NCBI RefSeq assembly: GCF_042678305.1
Contig: NZ_JBHUDT010000004.1
Length of the DNA stretch: 64,000 nt
From: Gelatiniphilus marinus
GTDB lineage: Bacteria > Bacteroidota > Bacteroidia > Flavobacteriales > Flavobacteriaceae
Strand: one strand, 5' to 3'
The position numbers and the translations under genes were made by a program. Within the stretch, counting starts at the first letter, position 1, and the number at the start of each line of letters is the position of its first letter. The notes under the pieces are model-generated. The model saw only the letters and a program-made list of their open reading frames with translations, was not told the DNA's origin and searched no databases. Shown in pieces: positions 45,255 to 53,160 of this stretch.

Positions 45255-46265
45255 TTAAATTAAAGAAACCCCCGTTCCGTTTAAATGGCTGTATTCAACA
45301 ACACCATTTTTAATAGTTACACCTTGGGCAATATCTTCAGACAATAACAAGGCACCATCCATATCTACATAATCCAAAAGCGGCAATACATGTGCTATTG
45401 CAGAAATACCAACCGAAGATTCCGTCATGCAGCCCACCATGGTTTTCATGCCCAATTTTCTGGCTTTGCTTAGCATACGTCTTGCTGGAGTTAATCCGCC
45501 ACATTTTACCAGTTTTACATTAACGCCATGAAAATGGTTGTGGCATTTAGCAATATCTGCTTCAATTTGGCAGCTTTCGTCGGCAATAATGGGCAACACC
45601 GATTTATCGAAAACTTCTTTATGCGCGTCCCAATCGTTGGCCTTTAAAGGTTGTTCTAAAAATTCAACACCAAGAGCTTTTAAAGCAATGGCGTTTTTAA
45701 TGGTTTCATCAACCGTCCATCCGCAATTGGCATCAATTCTAAAAACAGCATCGGTGTGTTTCCGTAAAGCTTCAATTATGGCTATATCTTCTTTTGTGCC
45801 CAGTTTAATTTTGTAAATGGGCCATGGCAACTCTTTCATTTTGGCTACCATTTTATCAATAGTATCGATGCCGATGGTATAATCGGTTAGTGGGTTGTTA
45901 TCAATATTGTAGTTCCAAAGTTCAAAAAGTTTTTGTCCTTTTTTGCGAGCAAACAAATCGTTATAAGCCAAATCTAAGGCGCATAAGGCAAACATGTTGT
46001 GTTTTAAATGCGGGTACATGGCATCCCAAAAGGCTTCGGGCGTTTTATTGCTATTAGCTTCAATTATATGCTTGATGCGTAATATATCATCAGTCATTTT
46101 TTGTACCGTAGTGCCATAATACGGGTTTGAAGTAGCCTCGCCATAGCCCGAAAAACCGCCATCTTTTAGCTCGACAATTAATGTAGGCTGTGTGTTAATA
46201 GACTCCCTAGAAATTGTAAACGTATGCTTTAATTTAAGCTCGAATGGTCTTAAAATTAGATTCAT
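45255..46265 (-). CDS. Dipeptide epimerase (L-Ala-D/L-Glu epimerase type, enolase superfamily)
   Basis: Members epimerise dipeptides such as L-Ala-D-Glu released from murein. The 336 residues show the capping domain (HTFTISRESINTQPTL, GYGEATSNPYYG), the catalytic KxK pair in YKIKLG, metal ligands in RIDANCGW, LEQPL and IADESC, the second catalytic lysine in NVKLVKCGG, and the DMDGA segment that binds the dipeptide amino group. CMTESSVG is the family loop. Substrate range within the group varies. It forms an operon with the AONS-like gene, next to the SusCD locus and the D-Ala-D-Ala carboxypeptidase. Confidence 0.92.
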   Translation of the reverse strand: MNLILRPFELKLKHTFTISRESINTQPTLIVELKDGGFSGYGEATSNPYYGTTVQKMTDDILRIKHIIEANSNKTPEAFWDAMYPHLKHNMFALCALDLAYNDLFARKKGQKLFELWNYNIDNNPLTDYTIGIDTIDKMVAKMKELPWPIYKIKLGTKEDIAIIEALRKHTDAVFRIDANCGWTVDETIKNAIALKALGVEFLEQPLKANDWDAHKEVFDKSVLPIIADESCQIEADIAKCHNHFHGVNVKLVKCGGLTPARRMLSKARKLGMKTMVGCMTESSVGISAIAHVLPLLDYVDMDGALLLSEDIAQGVTIKNGVVEYSHLNGTGVSLI

Positions 46266-46609
46266 AAATTGCGATTTATTTTACTTTGGAAAGTTAATAA
46301 AAATTATACCCTTCAATATAACATAATATTATTTTTTAGATACACTTAATACGGGATCGCAAAAAACTTAGCACATAACTGGAGACGTTTATTAAATGAA
46401 TACAATAAAGTTAATAATGATTAGATTTATTTTCTGAAAATTTTGGCTAAAAAAATAAAGCTATTAGCATATTTTTCGAATATTTATAAATGAGCAATGA
46501 CAGGTTGCACGGTACTTTAATACTAAATCGAGATTACATATTTGGGGAACTGTAAATCTAGATTTTTTTCGTGCTTGCTGCCATTGTTCATGCTAGTTAT
46601 TAACAAGCT
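46266..46609. other. Non-coding gap between the epimerase and T9SS genes
   Basis: 344 bp, AT-rich, no gene seen. An imperfect inverted repeat AAATCGAGATTACA / TGTAAATCTAGATTT at ~46526-46563 could form a hairpin followed by T residues on the plus strand, but no plus-strand gene ends here. Confidence 0.4.
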
Positions 46610-48046
46610 TTAATGCTTTATTAATTTCATTGTAGTTTTTTTATTTTCCGAATCAATCGATATGAAATACATACCTGGTTCGAGGTTTAAATCCAGTTCT
46701 AATGTTTGTGTATTTTTGTAGCTAGATAGGTTTATTAGTTTACCGTTTATATCATTAATTCTAACGGTGCATGCTTTCATCACTTTACCTAAATCGATTT
46801 TAACCATACCGTATGTTGGGTTTGGGTAAACAATTATTTTATTGCTAAATGTGTTTTCAAAAACATTAAGTGTTGTTACTGCATAACATGTAGAGGTTTC
46901 TACACAGTTATTTTGCGTTATTTTAACGGCATAGCTTCCATTTTGAGTTGCAGTAAAAGATTGATTGGTTTCGCCATCAATTACTGAAAAACCATTATTA
47001 CAATCTAACCATTGATACGCTGCTCCTGTTGTGTTTGCCGTAAGCAGTTCTCCGTTTTGAGTTACAGAAACATCAACGTTGTTAATGTTAATGGGTAAAT
47101 TAATTGTGTGCGTATCATGTGTACCCAATAACGTATCAGTTACCTTAAGGTTAACTTGGTAGGTGTTAGATGTATTGTAAACATGGGTTGGATTAGCTAG
47201 TGTACTAGTATTGCCGTCATCAAAATTCCACAAATATTCATCGCCGTCTATACTTAAATCTGTAAAGCTAACTACAGTAGAGCCACACCCTACTTGTGTT
47301 GAATAGCTAAAATCTGCAATGGGTAAAGATTTTTTTGTAATGGTATCTGTTGTAACAGAACTCCACATGCCCAAATTGTCTTTAAACTGAAAACTAATAC
47401 TGTGCTCGCCTTTAGGGATTTTAGTAAAATCAAGATTATCTATTAGGTTAAACTGTTTAATTGGTGTCTGTAAAACAACATTAACGGCATTTACAAAATC
47501 ATTACCTACCCAATAACGATACTCTGTAATTAAATTATTACCTATTGTTTGTTCTGGCATTTTATAGAAAAAATTACTTGTTGTACTGCTCCACAGGCCT
47601 CTATCGTCTTTAAAGCGAATATTAAAAACATGGATACCGTTAGTGAGTGTGCTCATAGAAATCAATTCGTTAACATTAATTTGTTTTTGTACAGGTGTAT
47701 TAACAACCACGGCACTCGCATAATCGTTATCTAGCCAATATTCGTAAGACACTAAATTTGAAGTGCTTTGTGCAGTGGAAGGCATTTTGTAGAAAAACTC
47801 ACTTGTTGTGCTACTCCATAAACCTTCATTGTCTTTAAAGCGAATATTAAAAACATGAATCCCGTTTGTTAATCCGGTAGTTGGGATATTTTGATTAACA
47901 AGTAATTGCTGCGTTGTTGTAACTGTTGTTGTCGTTTTATTGGCAAAATCATTATTGAACCAATATTCATACTCCTCAATATTTGATTGCCCATAGGAAC
48001 AAATTACCCCCAGCCATAGTAGAATTAAAAAGTAAATATGTTTCAT
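46610..48046 (-). CDS. Secreted T9SS-sorted protein with EYW repeats and a PKD domain
   Basis: A 478-residue exported protein. After a signal peptide (MKHIYFLILLWLGVICSYGQ) come three ~77-residue repeats starting EYEYWFNNDF, SYEYWLDNDY and EYRYWVGNDF, each with a GIHVFNIRFKD..GLWSS-like or related middle. A PKD-type domain (FSYSTQVGCGSTVVSF, WNFDDGNTSTLANPTHVY) and an Ig-like segment follow. The end (IVYPNPTYGMVKIDL to GMYFISIDSENKKTTMKLIK) is a type A T9SS sorting domain. It lies 2 bp downstream of a beta-helix gene and is the last gene of the operon. Surface display is likely; the ligand is unknown. Confidence 0.88.
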   Translation of the reverse strand: MKHIYFLILLWLGVICSYGQSNIEEYEYWFNNDFANKTTTTVTTTQQLLVNQNIPTTGLTNGIHVFNIRFKDNEGLWSSTTSEFFYKMPSTAQSTSNLVSYEYWLDNDYASAVVVNTPVQKQINVNELISMSTLTNGIHVFNIRFKDDRGLWSSTTSNFFYKMPEQTIGNNLITEYRYWVGNDFVNAVNVVLQTPIKQFNLIDNLDFTKIPKGEHSISFQFKDNLGMWSSVTTDTITKKSLPIADFSYSTQVGCGSTVVSFTDLSIDGDEYLWNFDDGNTSTLANPTHVYNTSNTYQVNLKVTDTLLGTHDTHTINLPININNVDVSVTQNGELLTANTTGAAYQWLDCNNGFSVIDGETNQSFTATQNGSYAVKITQNNCVETSTCYAVTTLNVFENTFSNKIIVYPNPTYGMVKIDLGKVMKACTVRINDINGKLINLSSYKNTQTLELDLNLEPGMYFISIDSENKKTTMKLIKH

Positions 48047-48048
48047 AG

Positions 48049-49083
48049 TTATTGGTTTTGAGCTTCCACTTGTATTTGTATTTGCAAATCGCCGTTTGCA
48101 TCGGTAGCGGGTGCTATATCTTTGAGTTGAATATGCGGATTAGTTGGTATCATGCCTACTTTTGCAGGTGCAAAACCACCATAAATACCCACTTCATTGC
48201 CTGTTGTACCAATATAACTTGCTGGGTTAAGCAGATGAAAGTCTTCTTCATAATTAAATACTATACCCGTATAATTGGTAAAAAAAGAATTGGAGGCAAC
48301 ACCAAAAAAGTTATTTTCTCCGGTATTTAGCGACAGATTAGGGTTTCCGTTAAACACATTGTTTTTAAACGTGTTGTTTAACACGTTGTCTCTTAACACG
48401 TTATCAACCCTATTCCCTTCGTTAAATATTATATTATTATCAAATAGGCAATTTGTAATGTTACTAAGCATATAATAATTCCTGTAGTTAACACTATGCC
48501 CTTTTGCTACTATAATATTATTGTGTATCCATGCATTATTGTTAAAATTATAAATCACATCGTACCCATCTTTTTTAATGATATTATTAGCAATAACTGT
48601 ATTTACAGAACCTGTCCCAGCTATACCTTCAATCACATTTTCTATAATTTGAGTTCCAACCGAGGCATGCCCCCCAAAATCAACCGATGTTAGTTTACAG
48701 CGTTTTACTACTACCGAGTCGGCAACAGCACCATAGTACAGACGAGTAAAACTAAGCCCCTCAAAATGGCTTTTTGCAGCTCCCGAATACAAATTTATAT
48801 ATCCGGTGAGTATTGTTTTACCCATTACCGCGGTATAATCGGGATGATGTCCGCTTCCGTAAACCACAATGTGCTTGTCAATATTATCTGGCAACGCGTA
48901 GGTGCCTCCTGGCAGGTAAATTGTGTCTCCATCAACAGCAGCAGTATAAGCTTCTTGGAATGGATTGGCACCAGTGAAAAAACTTGATACGCCATTACTG
49001 TGCAATGCTACCTTGTTTTGTGCTAAAAGTGCATTAACACTAAGTAAAAGTGCAACGATAAATAATTGTTGTAGTTGTTTCAT
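48049..49083 (-). CDS. Secreted right-handed parallel beta-helix protein
   Basis: A 344-residue exported protein (signal MKQLQQLFIVALLLSVNALLAQ). The GDTIYLPGGTYALPDNIDKHIVVYGSG start and the following ladder of N-rich short strands (VIANNIIKK, WIHNNIIVAK, CLFDNNIIFNE, NTFKNNVFNG) indicate a parallel beta-helix. The C-terminus (HIQLKDIAPATDANGDLQIQ) matches the ends of the two genes upstream. No T9SS sorting domain is present, so the export route beyond Sec is unclear. It is a paralog of the next gene, 17 bp away, in a four-gene minus-strand operon. Confidence 0.85.
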   Translation of the reverse strand: MKQLQQLFIVALLLSVNALLAQNKVALHSNGVSSFFTGANPFQEAYTAAVDGDTIYLPGGTYALPDNIDKHIVVYGSGHHPDYTAVMGKTILTGYINLYSGAAKSHFEGLSFTRLYYGAVADSVVVKRCKLTSVDFGGHASVGTQIIENVIEGIAGTGSVNTVIANNIIKKDGYDVIYNFNNNAWIHNNIIVAKGHSVNYRNYYMLSNITNCLFDNNIIFNEGNRVDNVLRDNVLNNTFKNNVFNGNPNLSLNTGENNFFGVASNSFFTNYTGIVFNYEEDFHLLNPASYIGTTGNEVGIYGGFAPAKVGMIPTNPHIQLKDIAPATDANGDLQIQIQVEAQNQ

Positions 49084-49202
49084 AATATTTAGTTTTAAAA
49101 TTAATTGTCTTGTGCTTCAACCTGAAACTCAATTTGCAAATTTCCACTGGCATCGGTGGTTGGCGCTATTGTTTTTGAACTTATATGAGGGTTTAGTGGA
49201 AC
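49063..49202. repeat. 140-bp direct repeat, copy 1
   Basis: Matches 50115-50254 (offset 1052 bp) with about 6 mismatches over 140 bp. It covers the start of one gene, the 17-bp spacer and the conserved 3' coding end of the gene upstream. Confidence 0.85.
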
Positions 49203-50135
49203 AAAACTTTCTTTTAACGGAAACATGCCTCCATAAATACCAACTTCACTATTATCTTCTCCTAAGTATGTACCTACTGCAGCGGGAAGCAAATGGTAAT
49301 CATGTGCATAATCATAAATGTTTCCGCTTTGGTTAGTGTAAACAGTAGTTAAATCAACACCATAATAGTTATTTATTGCAACAGAACCGCCTCCTAATTT
49401 TGGGGTAGCATGAACAAAAATATTGTTTAGAAAAATATTTCCTGTCCCGTCAATTATTGTTGAGTTGTTGGTAGAGAAAATAGTATTTGCAATTGTATTA
49501 TTATTTGAGGATCTAAAAATATGGTTTGATGTTGATCCGGAAGCCCCTAATATACTATTGTTTCTAAAGGTGTTGTTATCAGAGTATCTTATATGATTTT
49601 GGATAATAGAGTTGCTAATCAGTACATTTTGCATACCCTTTAAATTAATGGACCCAATAAAAACGCTCTGAAAAGCAACCAACTGTGAGCTGTTAACCGA
49701 AGATGTTCCATTACGGGAAAAATTACAGTCTCCATTTACCCTGCACCTAATAATACTTATATTGTTAACGGATAGGTTATAGTTTTTTTGAAGACTATTG
49801 TTTATTAGAAGGCCTTCAAAGGATATCCCATCTGCTCCTGTATCAATTAAAATATCGCCATTTAACACGGTGGGTAGCGTAGCCACAGTTGAGTTGGGAT
49901 GAAAACCAGCACCAATAATAGCAACACCTTTATCTAGTCTTGATGGAACAGAAAAGCTACCTCCTGGCAAATAAATAGTATCGCCTGTTACCGAACTATT
50001 AAATGCTTCTGAAAACGCATTAGATCCATCAAAAAGGGTAGTTGTACCGTTGCTTTGCAAGGCAACTTTTGGTTGTGCAAATAGCGTACTAGCACTAAAT
50101 AATAATATTATAATTAATTGTTGTAGCTGTTTCAT
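49101..50135 (-). CDS. Secreted right-handed parallel beta-helix protein, paralog
   Basis: A 344-residue paralog of the 48049-49083 product, with the same signal sequence pattern (MKQLQQLIIILLFSASTLFA), the same GDTIYLPGGSFSVPSRLDKG opening and the same beta-helix ladder (NVLISNSIIQN, NTFRNNSILG, NTIANTIFST, NIFLNNIFVH). It ends HISSKTIAPTTDASGNLQIE, shared at near-identical DNA level with the 3' end of the next gene upstream. The equal length of the two paralogs (344 residues) suggests a tandem duplication. Confidence 0.85.
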   Translation of the reverse strand: MKQLQQLIIILLFSASTLFAQPKVALQSNGTTTLFDGSNAFSEAFNSSVTGDTIYLPGGSFSVPSRLDKGVAIIGAGFHPNSTVATLPTVLNGDILIDTGADGISFEGLLINNSLQKNYNLSVNNISIIRCRVNGDCNFSRNGTSSVNSSQLVAFQSVFIGSINLKGMQNVLISNSIIQNHIRYSDNNTFRNNSILGASGSTSNHIFRSSNNNTIANTIFSTNNSTIIDGTGNIFLNNIFVHATPKLGGGSVAINNYYGVDLTTVYTNQSGNIYDYAHDYHLLPAAVGTYLGEDNSEVGIYGGMFPLKESFVPLNPHISSKTIAPTTDASGNLQIEFQVEAQDN

Positions 50136-50254
50136 AATATTTAGTTTTAAAATTAATTGTCTTGTGCTTCAACCTGAAACTCAATCTGCAAATTGCCATT
50201 GGCATCGGTGGTTGGTGCTATTGTTTTTGAACTTATATGAGGGGTTAGTGGAAC
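50115..50254. repeat. 140-bp direct repeat, copy 2
   Basis: Partner of 49063-49202; about 96 percent identical. It supplies the 3' coding end of the 50153-50671 gene. Confidence 0.85.
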
Positions 50255-50671
50255 TGCGCCTTCTTTGTAAGTTTCGGAATTACGAAAATGAGCATCCTGG
50301 ACATGGTTATGTGATGCACCAAATTGATAAAAAAAACAATCATTCCTAAACGTATTTTCTGTTGATACTGTATTTTCTGTGATACAATTTTCAATTAGTA
50401 AGTTATCATCCTTAGGATTCTCAGTATTAACCCAGTACTTATCCTCGAGAGGCTTGTTACTTGTCATCATTTCATCATATGACGCTATTTTTTTATAAAC
50501 ATCAACTCCTATTCTATTTATCAAATTAGTTCTATAACTGTAAACCTTTTTGAACCTAATGGCATGTTGATATAATTTCTTACTTTCTAAAGTGCTTTTA
50601 TAAAACATATAAAAACAATAAACCATTCCTAAAATTAAAATGGTCAGCCATATTTTTATAAGTATTTGCAT
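50153..50671 (-). CDS. Chimeric gene: small membrane-anchored protein fused to a beta-helix paralog C-terminus
   Basis: A 172-residue product with two unrelated parts. The N-terminal ~90 residues begin with a membrane helix (KIWLTILILGMVYCFYMFY) and a charged region (YSYRTNLINRIGVDVYKKIA) that does not look like the beta-helix family. The C-terminal ~75 residues contain short helix-ladder remnants (NLLIENCITENT, NTFRNDCFFYQF) and end with HISSKTIAPTTDANGNLQIE, near-identical to the paralog downstream. It is probably a truncated beta-helix gene fused to another gene by recombination. It is first in the minus-strand operon. Whether the product is functional is open. Confidence 0.7.
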   Translation of the reverse strand: MQILIKIWLTILILGMVYCFYMFYKSTLESKKLYQHAIRFKKVYSYRTNLINRIGVDVYKKIASYDEMMTSNKPLEDKYWVNTENPKDDNLLIENCITENTVSTENTFRNDCFFYQFGASHNHVQDAHFRNSETYKEGAVPLTPHISSKTIAPTTDANGNLQIEFQVEAQDN

Positions 50672-50850
50672 AATTCAAAACGCCACATAACAACAAAATA
50701 ATTAGGTGTTTGAGGTCTTTTGTTAAATTAAAGATTAAGCTGTATGTACATTAGCAGTTAAGTTGTCCAAGTTGTAAAAGACTTTATTTTTTACAATTAG
50801 TATTATTTCATTAACTAAACTAATTCCTTGCTATAATTAAGCATATTTAA

Positions 50851-50889
50851 AACGTACATTTGTTGAGTCAAATCGTACATTATTGACCA
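50851..50889. promoter_or_regulatory. Tandem operator-like direct repeat, 21-bp period
   Basis: AACGTACATTTGTTGAGTCA is followed directly by AATCGTACATTATTGACCA. The CGTACATT cores begin at 50853 and 50874, exactly 21 bp apart (two helical turns), each followed by TTGA. This layout fits two same-face subsites of an AraC-type regulator. Confidence 0.55.
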
Positions 50890-50915
50890 AATAGGATGTT
50901 TTGGCGATTAAAAAA

Positions 50916-50923
50916 TATTTTTG
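50916..50923 (+). promoter_or_regulatory. -7 element for the AraC-type regulator gene
   Basis: TATTTTTG, 27 bp downstream of the tandem repeat and 71 nt before the ATG at 50995. No TTG at -33, as expected for an activated promoter. Confidence 0.45.
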
Positions 50924-50994
50924 TAGTCTTTTACGCATAAATAAAAAATAAGTATAGCTACTCTTAATTTCAAGAAAAAATAATAAGACTAAAA

Positions 50995-52197
50995 ATGATA
51001 CTTGAAAAAATTATTGTGTTTACCCCTATTTATGTTTCTATATTTTGGTCGATTGTGTTTTTTGCCAATCACTATTCGGCAAACAAACCACGTTATTTTC
51101 TGGGTGTTTTTATGGCTACAACAGCTATTTTATATATTTGCCATGCATTTTTTTTCTTAGGTTTTAAAGCACTTTATTTAAAAACAGACAGCTTATATCT
51201 GTTTTCTAGTCTATCGGTATTCCCGCTATATTACATCTACGTGCTATTACTTACCAGAGATACCTCAATAAAAAAAATACATTTCATTCATTTTCTACCT
51301 GCAATAATACTAGGGTTTTCTTTATTAGTTTCACAGCTAATTTCTACTACAGAAGATAAATTGGCTTATTACCAAAGCGCGCTCCTGCAAAACAATTGGC
51401 CTTTGGCAGGTGCATCGCTTTCAACTATTACCATGTCGGCTCTGTTTTTTACTAGCCGATTAATATTCGGTATCCAAGCATTTGTATATTTATTATTGGG
51501 ATATAGTTTGGCAAAAAAATATAATTATCGCATTGCCAATTTTTATTCTAATTTAGAAGGTCGCGAACTGGTTTGGGTAAAGTTGTTATCGATAACTTTT
51601 CTCATTACTGCTTTAGCAAGTATAGTAGCCAATATAGCAGGTAGAGGTAGTTTTATGCACCACAATTGGCTTTTAGCCATACCTTCTTTGGTGTTTAGCA
51701 CCTTATTGTTTACAATTGGTTTACTGGGCAACAAACAGAATTTTACCGTAAAAGGATTAGAGGCAGATAAAGAAAATGAGGCTGAAACGATTTTGGAGGA
51801 GAAAGAAAACGTTTACTGCACCACCAATTTATTAAATAGAACACAGCAGCGCAATGAAACACTAAAAAGAGAGGTGCTAAAACTATTAAAAGAAAAGAAA
51901 ATATATCTTAATCCAGAATTAAAAATAACAGAAATGTGCAAGATGTTAAGTACAAACCGCACTTACTTATCGGGTTTTATAAATCAAGAATTTGAGTTAA
52001 GCTTTAACGAATTAATTAACAGTTATCGTGTACATCAAGCCGTTTCGATATTAAAAACCAACAATAACGACCTTACGCTTAATGATATTGCTATAGCCTC
52101 CGGTTTTGGTTCTGTGAGTTCTTTAAACAGAGTATTTAAAAATCATACAGGCTCCACTATTAGCCATTATAAACAAAAACACATTAATACACCTTAG
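50995..52197 (+). CDS. Membrane-bound AraC-family transcriptional regulator
   Basis: A 400-residue regulator. The N-terminal ~250 residues have about seven hydrophobic segments (for example PIYVSIFWSIVFFANHY, FLGVFMATTAILYICHAFFF, IHFLPAIILGFSLLVSQL). The C-terminal ~100 residues are an AraC DNA-binding domain with two helix-turn-helix units: KITEMCKMLSTNRTYLSGFI and LTLNDIAIASGFGSVSSLNR, ending VFKNHTGSTISHYK. This 7TM-AraC architecture is common in Flavobacteria. It is divergent from the beta-helix operon and may regulate that operon, itself, or both, through the tandem repeat upstream. Confidence 0.9.
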   Translation: MILEKIIVFTPIYVSIFWSIVFFANHYSANKPRYFLGVFMATTAILYICHAFFFLGFKALYLKTDSLYLFSSLSVFPLYYIYVLLLTRDTSIKKIHFIHFLPAIILGFSLLVSQLISTTEDKLAYYQSALLQNNWPLAGASLSTITMSALFFTSRLIFGIQAFVYLLLGYSLAKKYNYRIANFYSNLEGRELVWVKLLSITFLITALASIVANIAGRGSFMHHNWLLAIPSLVFSTLLFTIGLLGNKQNFTVKGLEADKENEAETILEEKENVYCTTNLLNRTQQRNETLKREVLKLLKEKKIYLNPELKITEMCKMLSTNRTYLSGFINQEFELSFNELINSYRVHQAVSILKTNNNDLTLNDIAIASGFGSVSSLNRVFKNHTGSTISHYKQKHINTP

Positions 52198-52217
52198 CTC
52201 ATTTTTAATTTACTTAT

Positions 52218-52463
52218 GATACAGGATTGGATTTTAGTTTAGCGGCCTCGCAAGTGCCAAACGGTGTTGATGAAGAAATAAAGAAACGTTTATATGAACA
52301 TTGGAATGAAGGCGAAATTGTTGAAATGCTCGGTGTTATTTCACTCTTTGGATATTTGAATAGATGGAACTATAGCATGGGCTCTTATATTGAAAGCGGT
52401 GCTGTTCAAAGTGGCGAGCAGTATTTAGGAAAGCATGGTTGGGAGAAAGGGAAGCATTTTTAA
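52218..52463 (+). pseudogene. 5'-truncated carboxymuconolactone decarboxylase-like fragment
   Basis: The open segment encodes DTGLDFSLAASQVPNG then EIVEMLGVISLFGYLNRWNY and ends GWEKGKHF. The EIVEMLGVISLFGYLNRWN stretch matches the C-terminal half of CMD/AhpD-like proteins. A stop codon at 52206-52208 closes the frame upstream, and no N-terminal half with the usual CxxC motif is present. The only possible start is a TTG at 52227. It lies 20 bp after the AraC-type gene and is probably a remnant. Confidence 0.75.
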
Positions 52464-52469
52464 AATAAT

Positions 52470-52496
52470 TGTCATTGCGAGGAACGAAGCAATCTC
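52470..52496. repeat. REP-like element, GTCATTGCGAGG family
   Basis: GTCATTGCGAGGAACGAAGC followed by AATCTC, a repeat class I know to be widespread in Bacteroidota intergenic DNA. Confidence 0.7.
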
Positions 52497-52552
52497 ATGA
52501 TACTTATCTGCCCTTTTAATTAGCCACTAATACACGAATTATTTTATTTGAT

Positions 52553-52580
52553 AACCTTTCCAGAAATGGGGAGGTTTTTT
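52553..52580 (+). terminator. Probable terminator downstream of the CMD fragment
   Basis: AACCTTTCC pairs with GGGGAGGTT (with G-U pairs), followed by a T-run. Confidence 0.6.
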
Positions 52581-52725
52581 GTTTCTAATATAAGTTGGAA
52601 CAAGATGTCCTTTTTTAATAATTACAATTTTACTAGGTTCGTTTTCAGAACATTAACTAAAACTAAAAACCATGTCTCAAACCGTTTTACATGACTGAAT
52701 TATTTTAGCTTAAAATTATCACACT

Positions 52726-52929
52726 ATGGATTATTGGTATTATTATTTAGGAATTCCAAGTTTATTTGCATCACTTGTATATCTAATTTTAGTTAAAATA
52801 AGGGAAAAAGAAAAACGCAAAAGAATTAAGCTTTTTGAAAAAATGGATAATTCTAAAATTAAAGCAATAGGCGATTATGAAAAAAAATCAAAACTTAAAA
52901 ACCATAAAAATTTTAAAAATAAATTATAA
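52726..52929 (+). CDS. Small membrane protein, unknown
   Basis: A 67-residue ORF with ATG start. One hydrophobic helix (YYYLGIPSLFASLVYLILVK, residues 5-24) is followed by a strongly basic lysine-rich tail (KIREKEKRKRIK), consistent with a single-pass inner-membrane protein and cytoplasmic tail. I do not recognise a family. It lies in a gene-poor 700-bp stretch, 38 bp before a similar tiny ORF. Low-complexity AT-rich sequence could produce such an ORF by chance. Confidence 0.45.
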   Translation: MDYWYYYLGIPSLFASLVYLILVKIREKEKRKRIKLFEKMDNSKIKAIGDYEKKSKLKNHKNFKNKL

Positions 52930-52967
52930 GCATAATTCTTTAATAAATAATACCTTATTTAGTCTTA

Positions 52968-53129
52968 ATGATTAATATTGATGTCAACATATTATCAAAA
53001 TTTAAAGGAAAGTATTTCCATAAATCTATAATTTGCATAGTAATAGCTGTTGTTTTAATTGCCATCATATTTACTTACCTAATAATTTATCATAATGATA
53101 AGTTAACTCATCTAATTAAAGCTTTATAA
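52968..53129 (+). CDS. Small membrane protein, unknown (53 residues)
   Basis: I found this ORF by reading the sequence: ATG at 52968, stop TAA at 53127-53129. The product starts MINIDVNILSKFKGKYFHKS and has one strong membrane helix (IICIVIAVVLIAIIFTYLII), then HNDKLTHLIKAL. No family is recognised. It follows another small single-helix ORF, so the two may be a pair. The evidence for expression is weak. Confidence 0.4.
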   Translation: MINIDVNILSKFKGKYFHKSIICIVIAVVLIAIIFTYLIIYHNDKLTHLIKAL

Positions 53130-53160
53130 TTTAATAGAGTTCTTTTCTGGAACAGGTGGA

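Larger units (their letters stand above)
50672..50994. other. Divergent intergenic region between the beta-helix operon and the AraC-type gene
   Basis: 323 bp. The plus-strand side holds the tandem repeat at 50851-50889 and a -7 box at 50916. No TAnnTTTG match was found for the minus-strand operon. A further ATGTACATTAGCAG, related to the repeat core, lies near 50745. Confidence 0.6.

Noticed and set aside
46526..46563. Inverted repeat as a terminator
   Set aside because: The T-run follows it only on the plus strand, where no gene ends; the minus-strand T9SS gene would need the opposite orientation.
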